28,905 bases of DNA, taken from contig CAYWMP010000064.1 in the NCBI GenBank assembly GCA_964459445.1, forward strand, positions 1 through 28,905. The letters are read 5' to 3'. Below are positions 1-8,900 of this stretch, one piece after another. The first letter of the stretch is position 1; the number at the start of each line of letters is the position of its first letter. Source of the stretch: CAYWMP01 sp964459445. Its GTDB lineage: Bacteria > Desulfobacterota > DSM-4660 > Desulfatiglandales > HGW-15. The notes beneath the pieces were generated by a model. The model searched no databases, was not told the origin of the DNA, and saw only the letters and a program-made list of their open reading frames with translations. Position numbers and translations under genes: made by a program.

Positions 1-235
1 CCCCTTTTAGGGGCCTTCCTCATACCACCAGTTCTACTGGTGGTCGCTGATTCATGTTCATCCCTGGCCCAGACCTGATTTCAAGGATATGGATCCAAGG
101 CACGCTTTGAAGGACCAATGGGGGTTGATTTCCTGATAAGGGCCGTCGCGCCAGGGCGGGCCTGTTAATCCTGTCAAAAATGTTTTCCACTGGTGAACTA
201 TTACAGGAAGAAAACCGAAGAAAGGGAATCCAGTC
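1..235. other. Left-edge intergenic region upstream of cheW
   Basis: I see no convincing gene here. A short open stretch runs from base 1 to a TGA at 76-78 (hydrophobic, 25 codons) and could be the tail of an upstream gene, but nothing identifies it. The segment carries a perfect hairpin at 24-44 and a short cccc/gggg inverted pair at 1-13. A purine-rich ribosome binding site (GGGA, 224-227) lies 8 bases before the cheW start. No clear sigma-70 or sigma-54 promoter was recognised. Confidence 0.4.
24..44. repeat. Perfect 8-bp hairpin near left edge
   Basis: The arms accaccag (24-31) and ctggtggt (37-44) are exact reverse complements around a 5-base loop. No T-run follows on the plus strand, so it is not a typical rho-independent terminator in that direction. 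It could be part of a dispersed palindrome at which an assembly stopped, or an mRNA structure upstream of cheW. Confidence 0.5.
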
Positions 236-748
236 ATGTCCGAAGTAGCCCAAGCCAGCCTGGTAGACGAAACAAATGATGCGATGAGTGAAAGAGAAGG
301 AAAGTATCTCACCTTTTCCCTTGCAGATGAAGAATACGGCATCGCCATATTAAAGATCAAAGAGATCATCGGGATGATGCCTGTAACATCCGTGCCCCAA
401 ACCCCTGAATTCGTAAAAGGGGTTATAAACCTTCGCGGAAAGGTCATACCTGTTATCGATTTACGTCTGAGATTTGCGTTAGAGGTTTCCGAATACACAG
501 AACGCACCTGCATCATTGTGGTCGAGATTGCCGGTCTATCCGGTAACGTTGTCATGGGCATTGTGGTTGATTCCGTCTCGGAAGTGTTGAGCATAAGGGG
601 TGAAGAGATAGAAGATACCCCCAATTTCGGTACAAAACTGGACACCAATTACATCTCCGGCATGGCGAAGACCGAAGGCGGCGTTAAGATCCTTTTGGAT
701 ATCGACTGTGTGCTGAGTACCGAAGAGATCTCGAAAATGCTGCATTAG
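236..748 (+). CDS. cheW: CheW-family chemotaxis coupling protein
   Basis: CheW proteins are cytoplasmic SH3-like adaptors that link methyl-accepting chemoreceptors to the kinase CheA. The 170-aa product has the family hallmarks after a roughly 20-residue polar lead: a 'YLTFSLADEEYGI' opening strand, 'IKEIIG', the conserved 'PEFVKGVINLRGKVIPVIDL' block near residue 60, and 'GIVVDSVSEVL' near residue 108. Length matches typical CheW (about 150-170 aa). The ATG start follows GGGA by 8 bases. No CheA, CheY or receptor gene lies in the window, so its partners must be elsewhere or just upstream of the left edge. A coupling role in a chemosensory array is well supported by family; whether it serves flagellar or pilus movement cannot be told, though the downstream signalling locus makes the latter plausible. 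Confidence 0.95.
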   Translation: MSEVAQASLVDETNDAMSEREGKYLTFSLADEEYGIAILKIKEIIGMMPVTSVPQTPEFVKGVINLRGKVIPVIDLRLRFALEVSEYTERTCIIVVEIAGLSGNVVMGIVVDSVSEVLSIRGEEIEDTPNFGTKLDTNYISGMAKTEGGVKILLDIDCVLSTEEISKMLH

Positions 749-776
749 GAGGTCACTTCTCAATAATTTTAGACAA

Positions 777-822
777 GATAACCTGCCTTCGCCGAGGCTT
801 CGTCAAGGCAAGCAGGATTATC
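777..822. repeat. Imperfect palindrome in cheW-gpmI gap
   Basis: The arms gataacctgc (777-786) and gcaggattatc (812-822) pair with a single bulged A, around a G/C-rich loop containing 'cgaggcttcg'. The shape resembles dispersed palindromic intergenic repeats; no second copy was seen in this window. Confidence 0.4.
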
Positions 823-835
823 CAGATCAGGGATC

Positions 836-869
836 GCTCAAGATTCCTGCCTTTCCAGGAAACGTGAGC
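836..869 (+). terminator. Stem-loop, possible cheW terminator
   Basis: Nested arms gctca/tgagc (836-840, 865-869) and ttcctg/caggaa (844-849, 856-861) form an 11-bp stem with a 3x3 internal loop and a 6-base loop. Only a weak A/T tail (aattctt) follows, so termination is possible but not strong. Confidence 0.35.
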
Positions 870-1051
870 AATTCTTAAACATCTATCCAGTGATCATGTT
901 ATCCCGTCTAATGTTTTTCTTAATCATCAACACCCGCACATTTTTCAATCCCACCCTCTAATTGTTCCGTGACAGATTCCATTGATGTATGCTATTTGGA
1001 ATCCAACCGGATCAAGACTAAACCTCGAAAATAAATTTTGGAGTCTCTCCA

Positions 1052-2692
1052 ATGACTTTAAATCTCAAGGAATTACAGTCCTTCCATGGCCGAAGGGGCC
1101 CTCTGCTCCTGATTATCATGGATGGTATCGGAATCGGTCCTCAGAATGAAAACAATGCCGTTTATCTGGCAAAGACCCCCAACCTTGATCGTTTGATTGG
1201 AACAACCCTTTATTTAGAGCTTAAGGCCCATGGGACTGCTGTTGGACTGCCGAGCGATAAGGATATGGGAAACAGTGAGGTTGGACATAATGCCCTGGGG
1301 GCGGGAAGGGTGTTTGATCAGGGTGCACGCTTGGTAAATCGGGCCCTGGAAACGGGAGAGGTCTTCCAGACCGAAGTCTGGAGCAAGATGGCGGCACGGG
1401 CCGAAAAGGGCGGAACCATTCACTTCATCGGTCTCCTGTCTGACGGCAATGTGCACTCGCATATCGATCAGCTTTTTCAACTCATTGATCGGTGCGCAGA
1501 GGAAAATCTGCCGAAGGTTCGTGTGCACGCGCTTCTGGACGGCAGGGATGTGGGGGAACGATCGGCTCTCGATTACATTGTCCCCACACAGGAGAAATTG
1601 AAGAAACTAAGCACGATGGGAGGACTTGACTATTGTATCGCCTCGGGCGGCGGCCGCATGAAGGTGACAATGGATCGGTACAATGCAGATTGGGACATTG
1701 TCAAGCGCGGGTGGGAGGCCCACGTCTTAGGGAAGGGCAGATCATTCAAGACGGCTGATGGGGCTGTGAAGACCCTCTACGCAGAAGACCCGGAAATGAC
1801 AGACCAATACATGGGCGCCTTTGTAATTGTCGATGACAGGGGAGAACCCGTTGGCCCAGTTAAAGACGGCGATGGGGTTGTTTTTTTCAACTTCCGGGGT
1901 GACAGGGCCATCGAAATATCCAGGGCCTTTACCGAAAAGGAATTCAATGGATTTGACAGGGGGCCGCTACCGGACATCCTGTATGCGGGCATGATGGAGT
2001 ATGACGGGGATATGCATATTCCCCCCAACTTTCTAGTTCAGCCGCCTGCAATCGATAGGACAATAAGCGAATACCTTTGTTCGGAAGGCGTAAGGATGTT
2101 CGCCATCTCCGAGACCCAAAAGTTTGGACACGTCACCTATTTCTGGAATGGTAATCGGTCGGGCTATATCGATGAGTCTTTAGAAACCTATGTGGAAATC
2201 CCTTCGGATAAGGTCGAGTTCAATAGGCTGCCAAAGATGAAAGCGCTTGAGATCAAGGATAGAACCATCGATATGCTAAAAGAGGGAAATTTTCGATTCG
2301 GAAGACTGAACTTTGCGAACGGAGATATGGTAGGGCATACGGGCGCCATGGAAGCCGCAATCATTGCGGTTGAAACCGTGGATCAATGCCTTGGGGAGTT
2401 GTTGTCGGTGATAAAAGAGATGAACGGCATCGCTGTCGTTACAGCGGATCACGGTAATTCGGATGTGATGTTCACCCATGACAAGGAAGGCGGCAAAAAT
2501 ATAAAGACCGCCCATTCCCTAAACCCCGTGCCCTTTGCCATATATGACCCTGCTTACAAAGGAGAGTACGAGATGTCAGGAGTTAAAAACCCAGGGCTAT
2601 CAAACGTGGCCGCCACACTGCTCAATCTCCTGGGATACGAAAAGGTGGAGGATTACGATGCCTCGCTGATTCGCTTCATAAAGGACGATTGA
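1052..2692 (+). CDS. gpmI: 2,3-bisphosphoglycerate-independent phosphoglycerate mutase
   Basis: Interconverts 3-phosphoglycerate and 2-phosphoglycerate in glycolysis and gluconeogenesis, in the cytoplasm, using a metal pair and a phosphoserine intermediate. Alkaline-phosphatase superfamily motifs are visible: 'IIMDGIGIG' near residue 22 (metal Asp), the catalytic serine in 'MGNSEVGH' (Ser75), 'HALLDGRDV' near residue 162, and the second metal site in 'VTADHGNSDVM' near residue 467. 'TAHSLNPVPF' near the C-terminus is also typical. At 546 aa it is slightly longer than the usual 510-520 aa. GGAG sits 8 bases before the ATG. It is the only housekeeping enzyme in the window and has no functional link to the signalling genes. 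Its TGA stop lies inside the 75-bp inverted-repeat element at 2688-2762. Confidence 0.97.
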   Translation: MTLNLKELQSFHGRRGPLLLIIMDGIGIGPQNENNAVYLAKTPNLDRLIGTTLYLELKAHGTAVGLPSDKDMGNSEVGHNALGAGRVFDQGARLVNRALETGEVFQTEVWSKMAARAEKGGTIHFIGLLSDGNVHSHIDQLFQLIDRCAEENLPKVRVHALLDGRDVGERSALDYIVPTQEKLKKLSTMGGLDYCIASGGGRMKVTMDRYNADWDIVKRGWEAHVLGKGRSFKTADGAVKTLYAEDPEMTDQYMGAFVIVDDRGEPVGPVKDGDGVVFFNFRGDRAIEISRAFTEKEFNGFDRGPLPDILYAGMMEYDGDMHIPPNFLVQPPAIDRTISEYLCSEGVRMFAISETQKFGHVTYFWNGNRSGYIDESLETYVEIPSDKVEFNRLPKMKALEIKDRTIDMLKEGNFRFGRLNFANGDMVGHTGAMEAAIIAVETVDQCLGELLSVIKEMNGIAVVTADHGNSDVMFTHDKEGGKNIKTAHSLNPVPFAIYDPAYKGEYEMSGVKNPGLSNVAATLLNLLGYEKVEDYDASLIRFIKDD

Positions 2693-2762
2693 AAATTGGA
2701 AATTGATGCTTTCGAAAAATAAATGTTTTTTCCCTCCCAATAGACAATCTACATTATTCAAT
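2688..2762 (-). repeat. 75-bp inverted-repeat element, copy A
   Basis: A small palindromic element whose ends pair as 18-base terminal inverted repeats (14 of 18 match), beginning attgaaaattgg and ending in attattcaat. Read against the reverse complement of 17885-17959 it aligns without gaps over 75 bases with about 15 differences (about 80% identity), with a 22-base block around 'ccctcccaatagacaa' unchanged. It lies between the convergent gpmI and the PilZ-tailed kinase gene and contains the gpmI stop codon. Its self-complementary ends could form a transcript hairpin. Strand is given relative to copy B. Confidence 0.75.
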
Positions 2763-2808
2763 CGTCATTTACTGAACTGCCGACCTTCTTTCTAAATTCA
2801 CTATTCTC

Positions 2809-4629
2809 TCACGCCGCTACCGTCTCATTAAGACGCCGGTGCGTTGCATCGGACATGGCCAAGAATCGCGAGCCGAATCCCCGTTCGGCGTCATCATTGC
2901 CCAAGCGCTGAGAGCCCAACCAAATGGCCTCATTGGTAGCCGTGAGTCTCTGCCCACCAGGCGCCCTGAAATCCAATCGAAATGTCTCTTTGGGATCGGG
3001 TGGGTCCTGACAACAAATATAGGCGCCGCCCGGACTAATATTCGTAATGGTCCCCTCGATAGTCGTTTCAGCCGTCCAGAGGGTCGCGGGCCACGCGACC
3101 CGGGTCCTTTCATAACGCCGGTTCTCACTTCCGTTGAAGGGCGCCACAAATGCTTCATCGACCTCTTCGATCGTTTCACCGGATAGGACGGACTCTGCAA
3201 TTTTGGGCAGAGAGACCGTGAAGATCGTTTGCTCCCTTTCGTGGGAATAGGATAAAACGCCGCCTACTCTCTTTAGAAGCCGATAACTCAAGGGCAGGCC
3301 GATACTCTCTCCTCCCTCGTCAAAGGGCAAGAACAGGAGCTCAGGGTCCTTTTGAATGGGCATTGGCGAATGGTTTTTGAAATCAACGTAGATATTTTGC
3401 TCGGATTGATACGTCTTGACAGTTATTTTTCCGACTTGCGCGCTGCCTTCAATGGCGTTTCTGATTAGGTTAATAAATACTTGGGTGAGTGCATCGGGGT
3501 CGCTCCGGATTGAGGAGATTTCAGGATCAAGGTTCAATACACAGTTGAAACATTTCTGTTTGATCTCGGGGGATAGGAGTTTGATGCATTCGGTAACAAG
3601 GGTGTTAACGGAGCATTCTTGCCGGCGGATTTGTTCGGGTTTGAGATAATTCCTTATTCGGTCCAGCATCTTTTCAAGCCGTTCGACTTCACGCAGAATG
3701 ATCTCACACTCATGGACATTGGGGTGTTTCTTTTGCAGCCTTCTGGCAAAACCGCCTAAAGCAACCAAAGGGTTTCTGATCTCATGGGCGACCTCAGCGG
3801 AGATGGCGCCGAGTGTTTTGAGTTTCTCCTTTTGAACCAGTGCCTTTTCGAGGAATACTCGGTCCGTGATATCGACGATGATTCCTTCCAGTTTTTCAAT
3901 CCCTTCCTCAATACCGTCGTTGGACATATGAATGGTCTTGATCATGGCGTGGAGCATCTGACCGTTTTTGTGCAACAGCCTGCACTCTGAGGTAAAGGGA
4001 GATCCACCGGACTTGAAGCTGAAATCAAAAAGATTGCCTATCCGCTCTCTGTCCGCTTCATGGATGCGCTCCAATAACCAGTTTGGCGTACCCTGGGCCT
4101 CCTCAGGCGAGTAACCGAGCATGATAGAGCAATCCTCATTGATAAAATCGAGGGAAAAATCCTTGCGAATGACAAAAATGAGGAGGGGGAGGCTTTGGAC
4201 CAGTTGGTAGTATCGCTGTTCGGCGAACTTCACCTTGTCCTTCAGGACCTTGCGTTCCTCATACCGCTTGAGGCAAAGTCTGAGGTCGTTGATAGAAAAA
4301 GGTTTGCGCAAGTAATCGTAGGCGCCTAATTTGATGGCCTGAATAGCATTATCAAAAGTGCCGTGGCCCGTGACAAAAACGACTTCCCGAAGAGGATTTT
4401 CTTTCTTTAACATGGCCGCGAGTTCAAGGCCGCTTATCTCGGGCATATTAATGTCGATGAAGGCAAGTGTGAAATTCAGTGATTGTGAAGCCTCAATGGC
4501 ATCCCGCGGGTGGTGGCAAATTACGGGATCGTACCCCTCCTTCATCAATATCTCGCCGAGCATTTGAGAGAGTTGAGGTTCGTCGTCCACAACCATGACC
4601 CGTTCCCCAGTAGGCTTGATTTCGTCCAT
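2809..4629 (-). CDS. Receiver-PAS-histidine kinase-PilZ protein
   Basis: Cytoplasmic signalling protein of 606 aa. In order: receiver domain (about 8-125; acidic pair D15/D16, phospho-acceptor D59 in 'FIDINMP'), PAS (about 140-260), HisKA with H282 in 'VAHEIRNPL', an ATPase region with an N-box 'NLIRNAIEG', and a C-terminal PilZ domain (about 500-603) with the cyclic-di-GMP-binding RxxxR ('RRYER') and 'NISPGG' motifs. No membrane segment is seen. The ATPase G1 box is odd: where DxGxG is expected the protein reads 'KNHSPMPI', so the nucleotide-contacting Asp is replaced by Asn. A GTG three codons upstream (4638) is open, but ATG at 4629 is preferred because GGGGG lies 8 bases before it and overlaps the GTG. 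Transcribed convergently to gpmI and divergently from the 5083 gene. Kinase activity is uncertain; coupling of cyclic-di-GMP to phosphorylation is inferred. Confidence 0.9.
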   Translation of the reverse strand: MDEIKPTGERVMVVDDEPQLSQMLGEILMKEGYDPVICHHPRDAIEASQSLNFTLAFIDINMPEISGLELAAMLKKENPLREVVFVTGHGTFDNAIQAIKLGAYDYLRKPFSINDLRLCLKRYEERKVLKDKVKFAEQRYYQLVQSLPLLIFVIRKDFSLDFINEDCSIMLGYSPEEAQGTPNWLLERIHEADRERIGNLFDFSFKSGGSPFTSECRLLHKNGQMLHAMIKTIHMSNDGIEEGIEKLEGIIVDITDRVFLEKALVQKEKLKTLGAISAEVAHEIRNPLVALGGFARRLQKKHPNVHECEIILREVERLEKMLDRIRNYLKPEQIRRQECSVNTLVTECIKLLSPEIKQKCFNCVLNLDPEISSIRSDPDALTQVFINLIRNAIEGSAQVGKITVKTYQSEQNIYVDFKNHSPMPIQKDPELLFLPFDEGGESIGLPLSYRLLKRVGGVLSYSHEREQTIFTVSLPKIAESVLSGETIEEVDEAFVAPFNGSENRRYERTRVAWPATLWTAETTIEGTITNISPGGAYICCQDPPDPKETFRLDFRAPGGQRLTATNEAIWLGSQRLGNDDAERGFGSRFLAMSDATHRRLNETVAA

Positions 4630-5082
4630 GAATGTCACCCCCTATCAAATGAAGAGGTCCTACGCAGACAAGAAATCCCGCGTTCCGTTTTGAGTCGAGT
4701 TAGTACAAAGCTCCCCAATTCGTCTAACTGTTGAGATTCATCTCGTCCTTTGAAAAAGCATTAGTCTCTTCAATGATTTATTGGAGCAATTCAGGCGTAA
4801 AGCGTTTTCCAATGCCGGTTCAGATTTCCAAAAAAGTAACAAAGACAGGAAACAGCTCTGAAGTGCATCTACCCGCACAAGACCTCACCCTATTCGTCTA
4901 TCCTAGAGGAAAAACCAAGAGATTTCAAGGCCTTCATAGACTCTGAATCCCTTTGTCTCCAAAACCCGACACTTTTCCCGACCTGCAACTAGGCCTTTCC
5001 GCTCTTCATTTGTTGCGAATTTATTTACAGGTCTTCTAAAGGTTTTCCAAAACTTGGCCGATGTTAGAAATCGGAGGTCAAG
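4630..5082. other. Divergent intergenic region with promoters expected both ways
   Basis: About 450 bases between divergently transcribed genes, so promoters for both should lie here. For the rightward gene a weak sigma-70-like pair is TTGCGA (5014-5019) and TCTAAA (5036-5041), 16 bases apart, four of six matches each. The ribosome binding site GGAGG (5073-5077) lies 5 bases before the 5083 start. The 10-mer aaggttttcc at 5039-5048 recurs at 5889-5898 upstream of the next gene. Short open frames here have no recognisable protein features. Confidence 0.4.
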
Positions 5083-5820
5083 ATGGCTCAGAATTCTCAA
5101 TCGCTGGCAGTTGTGGACATTGCTGGACTCTGCGGCGTTGCCCGCAGCACTGTTTCCTATTGGATAGCAAAAAAGGCCCTTCCGGCCTATCGTTCCGGAA
5201 ACAAATATATGGTTTTTGTGGATGATCTGGTCCTTTTCCTGAAATCCGAGGGACAACCGGTGCCGCAAATCCTGTTGGAACAGGTAGGAGGAATATATCC
5301 TCTGCCATTTAGACCCTTTAAACGATGTTGGGAGTTCTGGGCAAAAGATCCTTATGGTGCAAAATGTCAAAGTTGCAATGTATTTAAATATCAAATTGAT
5401 GAATGTTTCAGCGCCAGGAAAAATCAAACCGGGCAAACACCAAAAAATTGTCATGAATGTCAATACTTTGGGGAATATTATGGCCCGCGTGTGGCCTTCA
5501 TCCATCAAATAGTGAGACCCGCTGCCGTATACAAGGATCTCTATCTTTGGTCAGGGAACCAGGCATGGGCGGATTTATGCTGTGTCAAGACGGATCAACT
5601 CATTGGGGCGGGCATAGAAGAGCTTTTTTGTCCTGATTCCTTAAGGATGTTCATCAATTACGAGAAGAGGCGACAGCAGCGCGATCCAACGGTCTCTGAC
5701 AGATTCCGGGTATTTTTCAGCGACAAACGGGGCGAGGAGATCGAGGTCTATCTGTCCGTAAGCCCTCTGATAAGGCCTTCCGCAACATGGTTGGCGGTCG
5801 TGGAGAAAGCAGGGGCATGA
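5083..5820 (+). CDS. HTH regulator with cysteine cluster and PAS-like C-terminus
   Basis: A 245-aa cytoplasmic protein, probably a sensory DNA-binding regulator. The N-terminus (about 8-58) is a MerR/excisionase-type helix-turn-helix ('IAGLCGVARSTVSYWIAKK', then a 'YMVFVDDLVLFLK' wing). The middle (82-126) has cysteines at 82, 95, 98, 108, 123 and 126, including two CxxC pairs, in a W/F/Y-rich context ('CWEFW', 'CHECQYFGEYY'); this resembles the small CW-type cysteine modules common in Desulfobacterota and could bind Zn or an Fe-S cluster. The C-terminal ~105 residues look PAS-like ('AAVYKDLYLWSGNQAWADL', final 'LSVSPLIRPSATWLAVVEKAG'). A strong GGAGG precedes the ATG. It stands 124 bases upstream of the large hybrid kinase and may regulate it or itself. 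Exact family not identified; redox or metal sensing is inference. Confidence 0.75.
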   Translation: MAQNSQSLAVVDIAGLCGVARSTVSYWIAKKALPAYRSGNKYMVFVDDLVLFLKSEGQPVPQILLEQVGGIYPLPFRPFKRCWEFWAKDPYGAKCQSCNVFKYQIDECFSARKNQTGQTPKNCHECQYFGEYYGPRVAFIHQIVRPAAVYKDLYLWSGNQAWADLCCVKTDQLIGAGIEELFCPDSLRMFINYEKRRQQRDPTVSDRFRVFFSDKRGEEIEVYLSVSPLIRPSATWLAVVEKAGA

Positions 5821-5944
5821 TACTTGCTAAACCGGATAGTGGGTTAGTTGGCACAGAATCAGATTTGATCGGGTCTTTCTTCTATTGGAAGGTTTTCCCT
5901 GAATATTTAAAGGAAATAAAAGAGATTTTGAGGAGAGATTTAAT

Positions 5945-8900
5945 ATGTCCAGAGGATTCATGATGGATGGCCATAAGTACAAGACGAAATTTGAAGGTCT
6001 TCGCAGTGGCTACTCAAGAGATCTTGTCGGCATAGTCATTTTTGCATTCACAAGTACCGTTTTTACGATGATTCTGGATGTTCATGATAGATTTGACAGA
6101 TTTTTTCATAAGCCCGAGTATTCCAACTTGGACGAGATTGCACTTCTTCTACCCTTTTTTCTTGCAATGGGGCTGGCATGGTTCGCATTTCGTCGGATGC
6201 AAGAATCAAAATCTGAATTGATCAAGCAACAGCAGACAGAGAAGGCGTTACGGGAGAGCGAGAACCGTTTCAAGGATGTGGCAGAGAGAACGAGCGACTG
6301 GATCTGGGAAGTGGATGGCAACGGCGTCTATACCTACGCCAGTCCCAAAGTCAAGGACCTGTTGGGATACGAACTGGAAGAGGTCATTGGCAAAACGCCT
6401 TTCGACCTTATGCCCCCTGAAGAGGCCGAACGTATAAAGAAGAAGTTCGGGGCCATTGTGAAGTCCCAGAAGCCCTTCCATAGATTGGAGAATACAAACC
6501 TTCACAAGGATGGCCGATATGTTGTGCTGGATACCAGCGGAGTTCCGCTTTTTGACCCTGATGGAACTCTCCGCGCTTATCGCGGTATTGATCGAGACAT
6601 CACCGAGCGCAAGCGGACGGAGGAAGCGCTGCAAAAAGCCAACGAGGAGTTGGAAACACTGGTTGAAGAACGCACTCGCGATCTGGTGACGGCAAACGAG
6701 CAACTGAAGCGGGAAATAGAAGAGCGCAAGAGGGCGGAAGAGAAACTCCTCATGCAAAACGATCTGTTAGATGGGATCAACAGGCTGCTTCAAGATACGC
6801 TGAAGTGTGAAACCGAGGATGAGGTGGCTCGCACGTGTCTGGCCGTAGCCGAAGAGTTGACCGGAAGCAAGTTCGGTTTTATCGGCGAGGTGAGTCCGGC
6901 CGGTCGTTTTGATACCATTGCCATTAGCAATCCGGGATGGGATGCATGCAAGATGCCGGGTTCGAAAGCCACACGATTGATTAAGCATATGAAGATACGC
7001 GGCATTTGGGGAAAAGTATTAAAAGATGAGCAATCTCTTATCGTGAATGACCCTGCCGCCTGTCCTAGTCGAGTCGGTACCCCGGAAGGGCATCCGCCGA
7101 TAACCTCTTTCCTGGGCGTTCCTTTGAAACAGAGGGATAAGACTATCGGCATGATCGGTTTAGCCAACAAAGAATCGGGCTATGATCAGGCCGACCAGCA
7201 AGCTACGGAAGCCCTATCCGTATCTTTTGTGGAAGCATTGAGCCGCAACCGGGCGGAGGAGGCGCTACTGGAGAGCGAGATAAAATATCGGGAGCTTGTT
7301 CAGAACGCAAACAGCATCATCTTTCGCATGGACACGGAAGGTAAGTTCACATTTGTCAATGAGTTCACCCAGGAGTTTTTTGGTTTCACGGAGGATGAGC
7401 TATTGGGGAAGAGCCTTGTCGGTACGATCGTACCGGAGGCTGACAAGAGCGGTCGAGATCTGGCGGCCATGATTGGAGAGATAACGGTTCACCCTGAGCG
7501 ATATGCCAATAATGAAAACGAAAACATGAGAAAGAACGGGGAAAGGGTCTGGGTGGCCTGGACCAACAAGGCAATCCTTGATGAAAATGGGAACGTCAGA
7601 GAAATCCTGTGTATCGGCAATGACATCACCTATCGGAAACGGGCGGAAGAGGCCTTGGTAGAAGCAAAGATCGCCGCAGAGGCCGCAAACGATGCAAAGA
7701 GCGAATTCCTGGCCAACATGAGCCATGAGATTCGGACACCCATGAACGGCGTCATCGGTATGACAGGCCTCCTCCTCGATACTGAATTGTCCCAGGAGCA
7801 GCAGGATTATGCGAATACGGTTCGCACCTGTGCCAATTCATTGCTGTCCATCATCAATGACATCCTCGATTTTTCCAAAATCGAGGCGGGAAAACTCGAT
7901 CTGGAGATCATCGATTTCGATCTCAGGACCACTGTTGAGGATGTCACAGAGATGATGGGTGCCAGTGCGGAGGAAAAGGGTATCGAATTTGCGGTTGCTA
8001 TCGATCATGACGTGCCCGCACTGGTAAAGGGCGACCCGGGGCGGTTGCGACAGATTGTTATTAACCTGGTTGGGAATGGGATCAAATTCACGGAATCGGG
8101 AGAGGTCTTTTTGAGGGCCAGTTTGGTCGAAGAGGACGACACCCACGCAGTCACCAGATTTACGGTTTCGGATACAGGCATTGGGATTCCCCCTGAAATA
8201 GTGGATTCTGTCTTTGAGTCCTTTTCCCAGGTTGATGCCTCCATGAGCAGAAGATACGGCGGGACAGGGTTGGGGCTCACTATTTCCAAACAGCTTGTTG
8301 AGAGAATGGGCGGGCAAATCGGCGTGGAAAGTGAAGAGGGCAAGGGCGCCACATTTTGGTTCACGGTGATTTTTGAAAAGCGGAAGGGCGCCGCTTTAGA
8401 TGAAAGAAAAGAACGTTTAAATCTCAAGGGAAGGCGGATCCTGATTGTTGACGATAATGCGACCGCTCGCTTTGTGTTGAGAGAGCAGTTGGCGTCATGG
8501 GGTTGCGATGTAGAAGAAGTCAACAGCGGCGAAGAAGCCCTGGATGCACTGAGTTATGCATTTGAAGAGGATCACCCTTACGAGATCGCGATCCTCGATA
8601 TGATGATGCCAGGGATGGACGGGGAAACTCTCGGGATGAAAATAAAGGCGGATCCAAAAATCAGCGAAACAATGTTGGTTATTCTTACTTCCATGGGACT
8701 GCGAGGCGATACGAAACGGTTAAAGGAGATGGGTTTTTCAGCCTATCTCACCAAACCGATCAAAGGATCGGAACTTCAAGATTGCTTACAAATGGTTACA
8801 GGAGATCAAAGGGAGGAAAAGGAGAAGAGACCGAAGAGTTTGGTCACGAAACACACGGTTTCGGAAAACAGGAAGAAACAGATTCGTATACTCCTTGCTG

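Larger units (their letters stand above)
749..1051. other. Intergenic region between cheW and gpmI
   Basis: About 300 bases without a gene. It contains two stem-loops (777-822 and 836-869), described separately, then an A/T-rich stretch leading to gpmI. The gpmI ribosome binding site GGAG (1040-1043) is clear. The space and the stem-loops suggest that cheW and gpmI are separate transcription units. I could not pick a convincing promoter by eye. Confidence 0.4.

Noticed and set aside
2839..3186. Plus-strand frame of 115 codons
   Set aside because: Antisense to the PilZ domain of the 2809-4629 gene, which has intact motifs.
5848..5866. Sigma-54-like TTGGCAC before the hybrid kinase
   Set aside because: The -12 element (TTGC at correct spacing) is missing.
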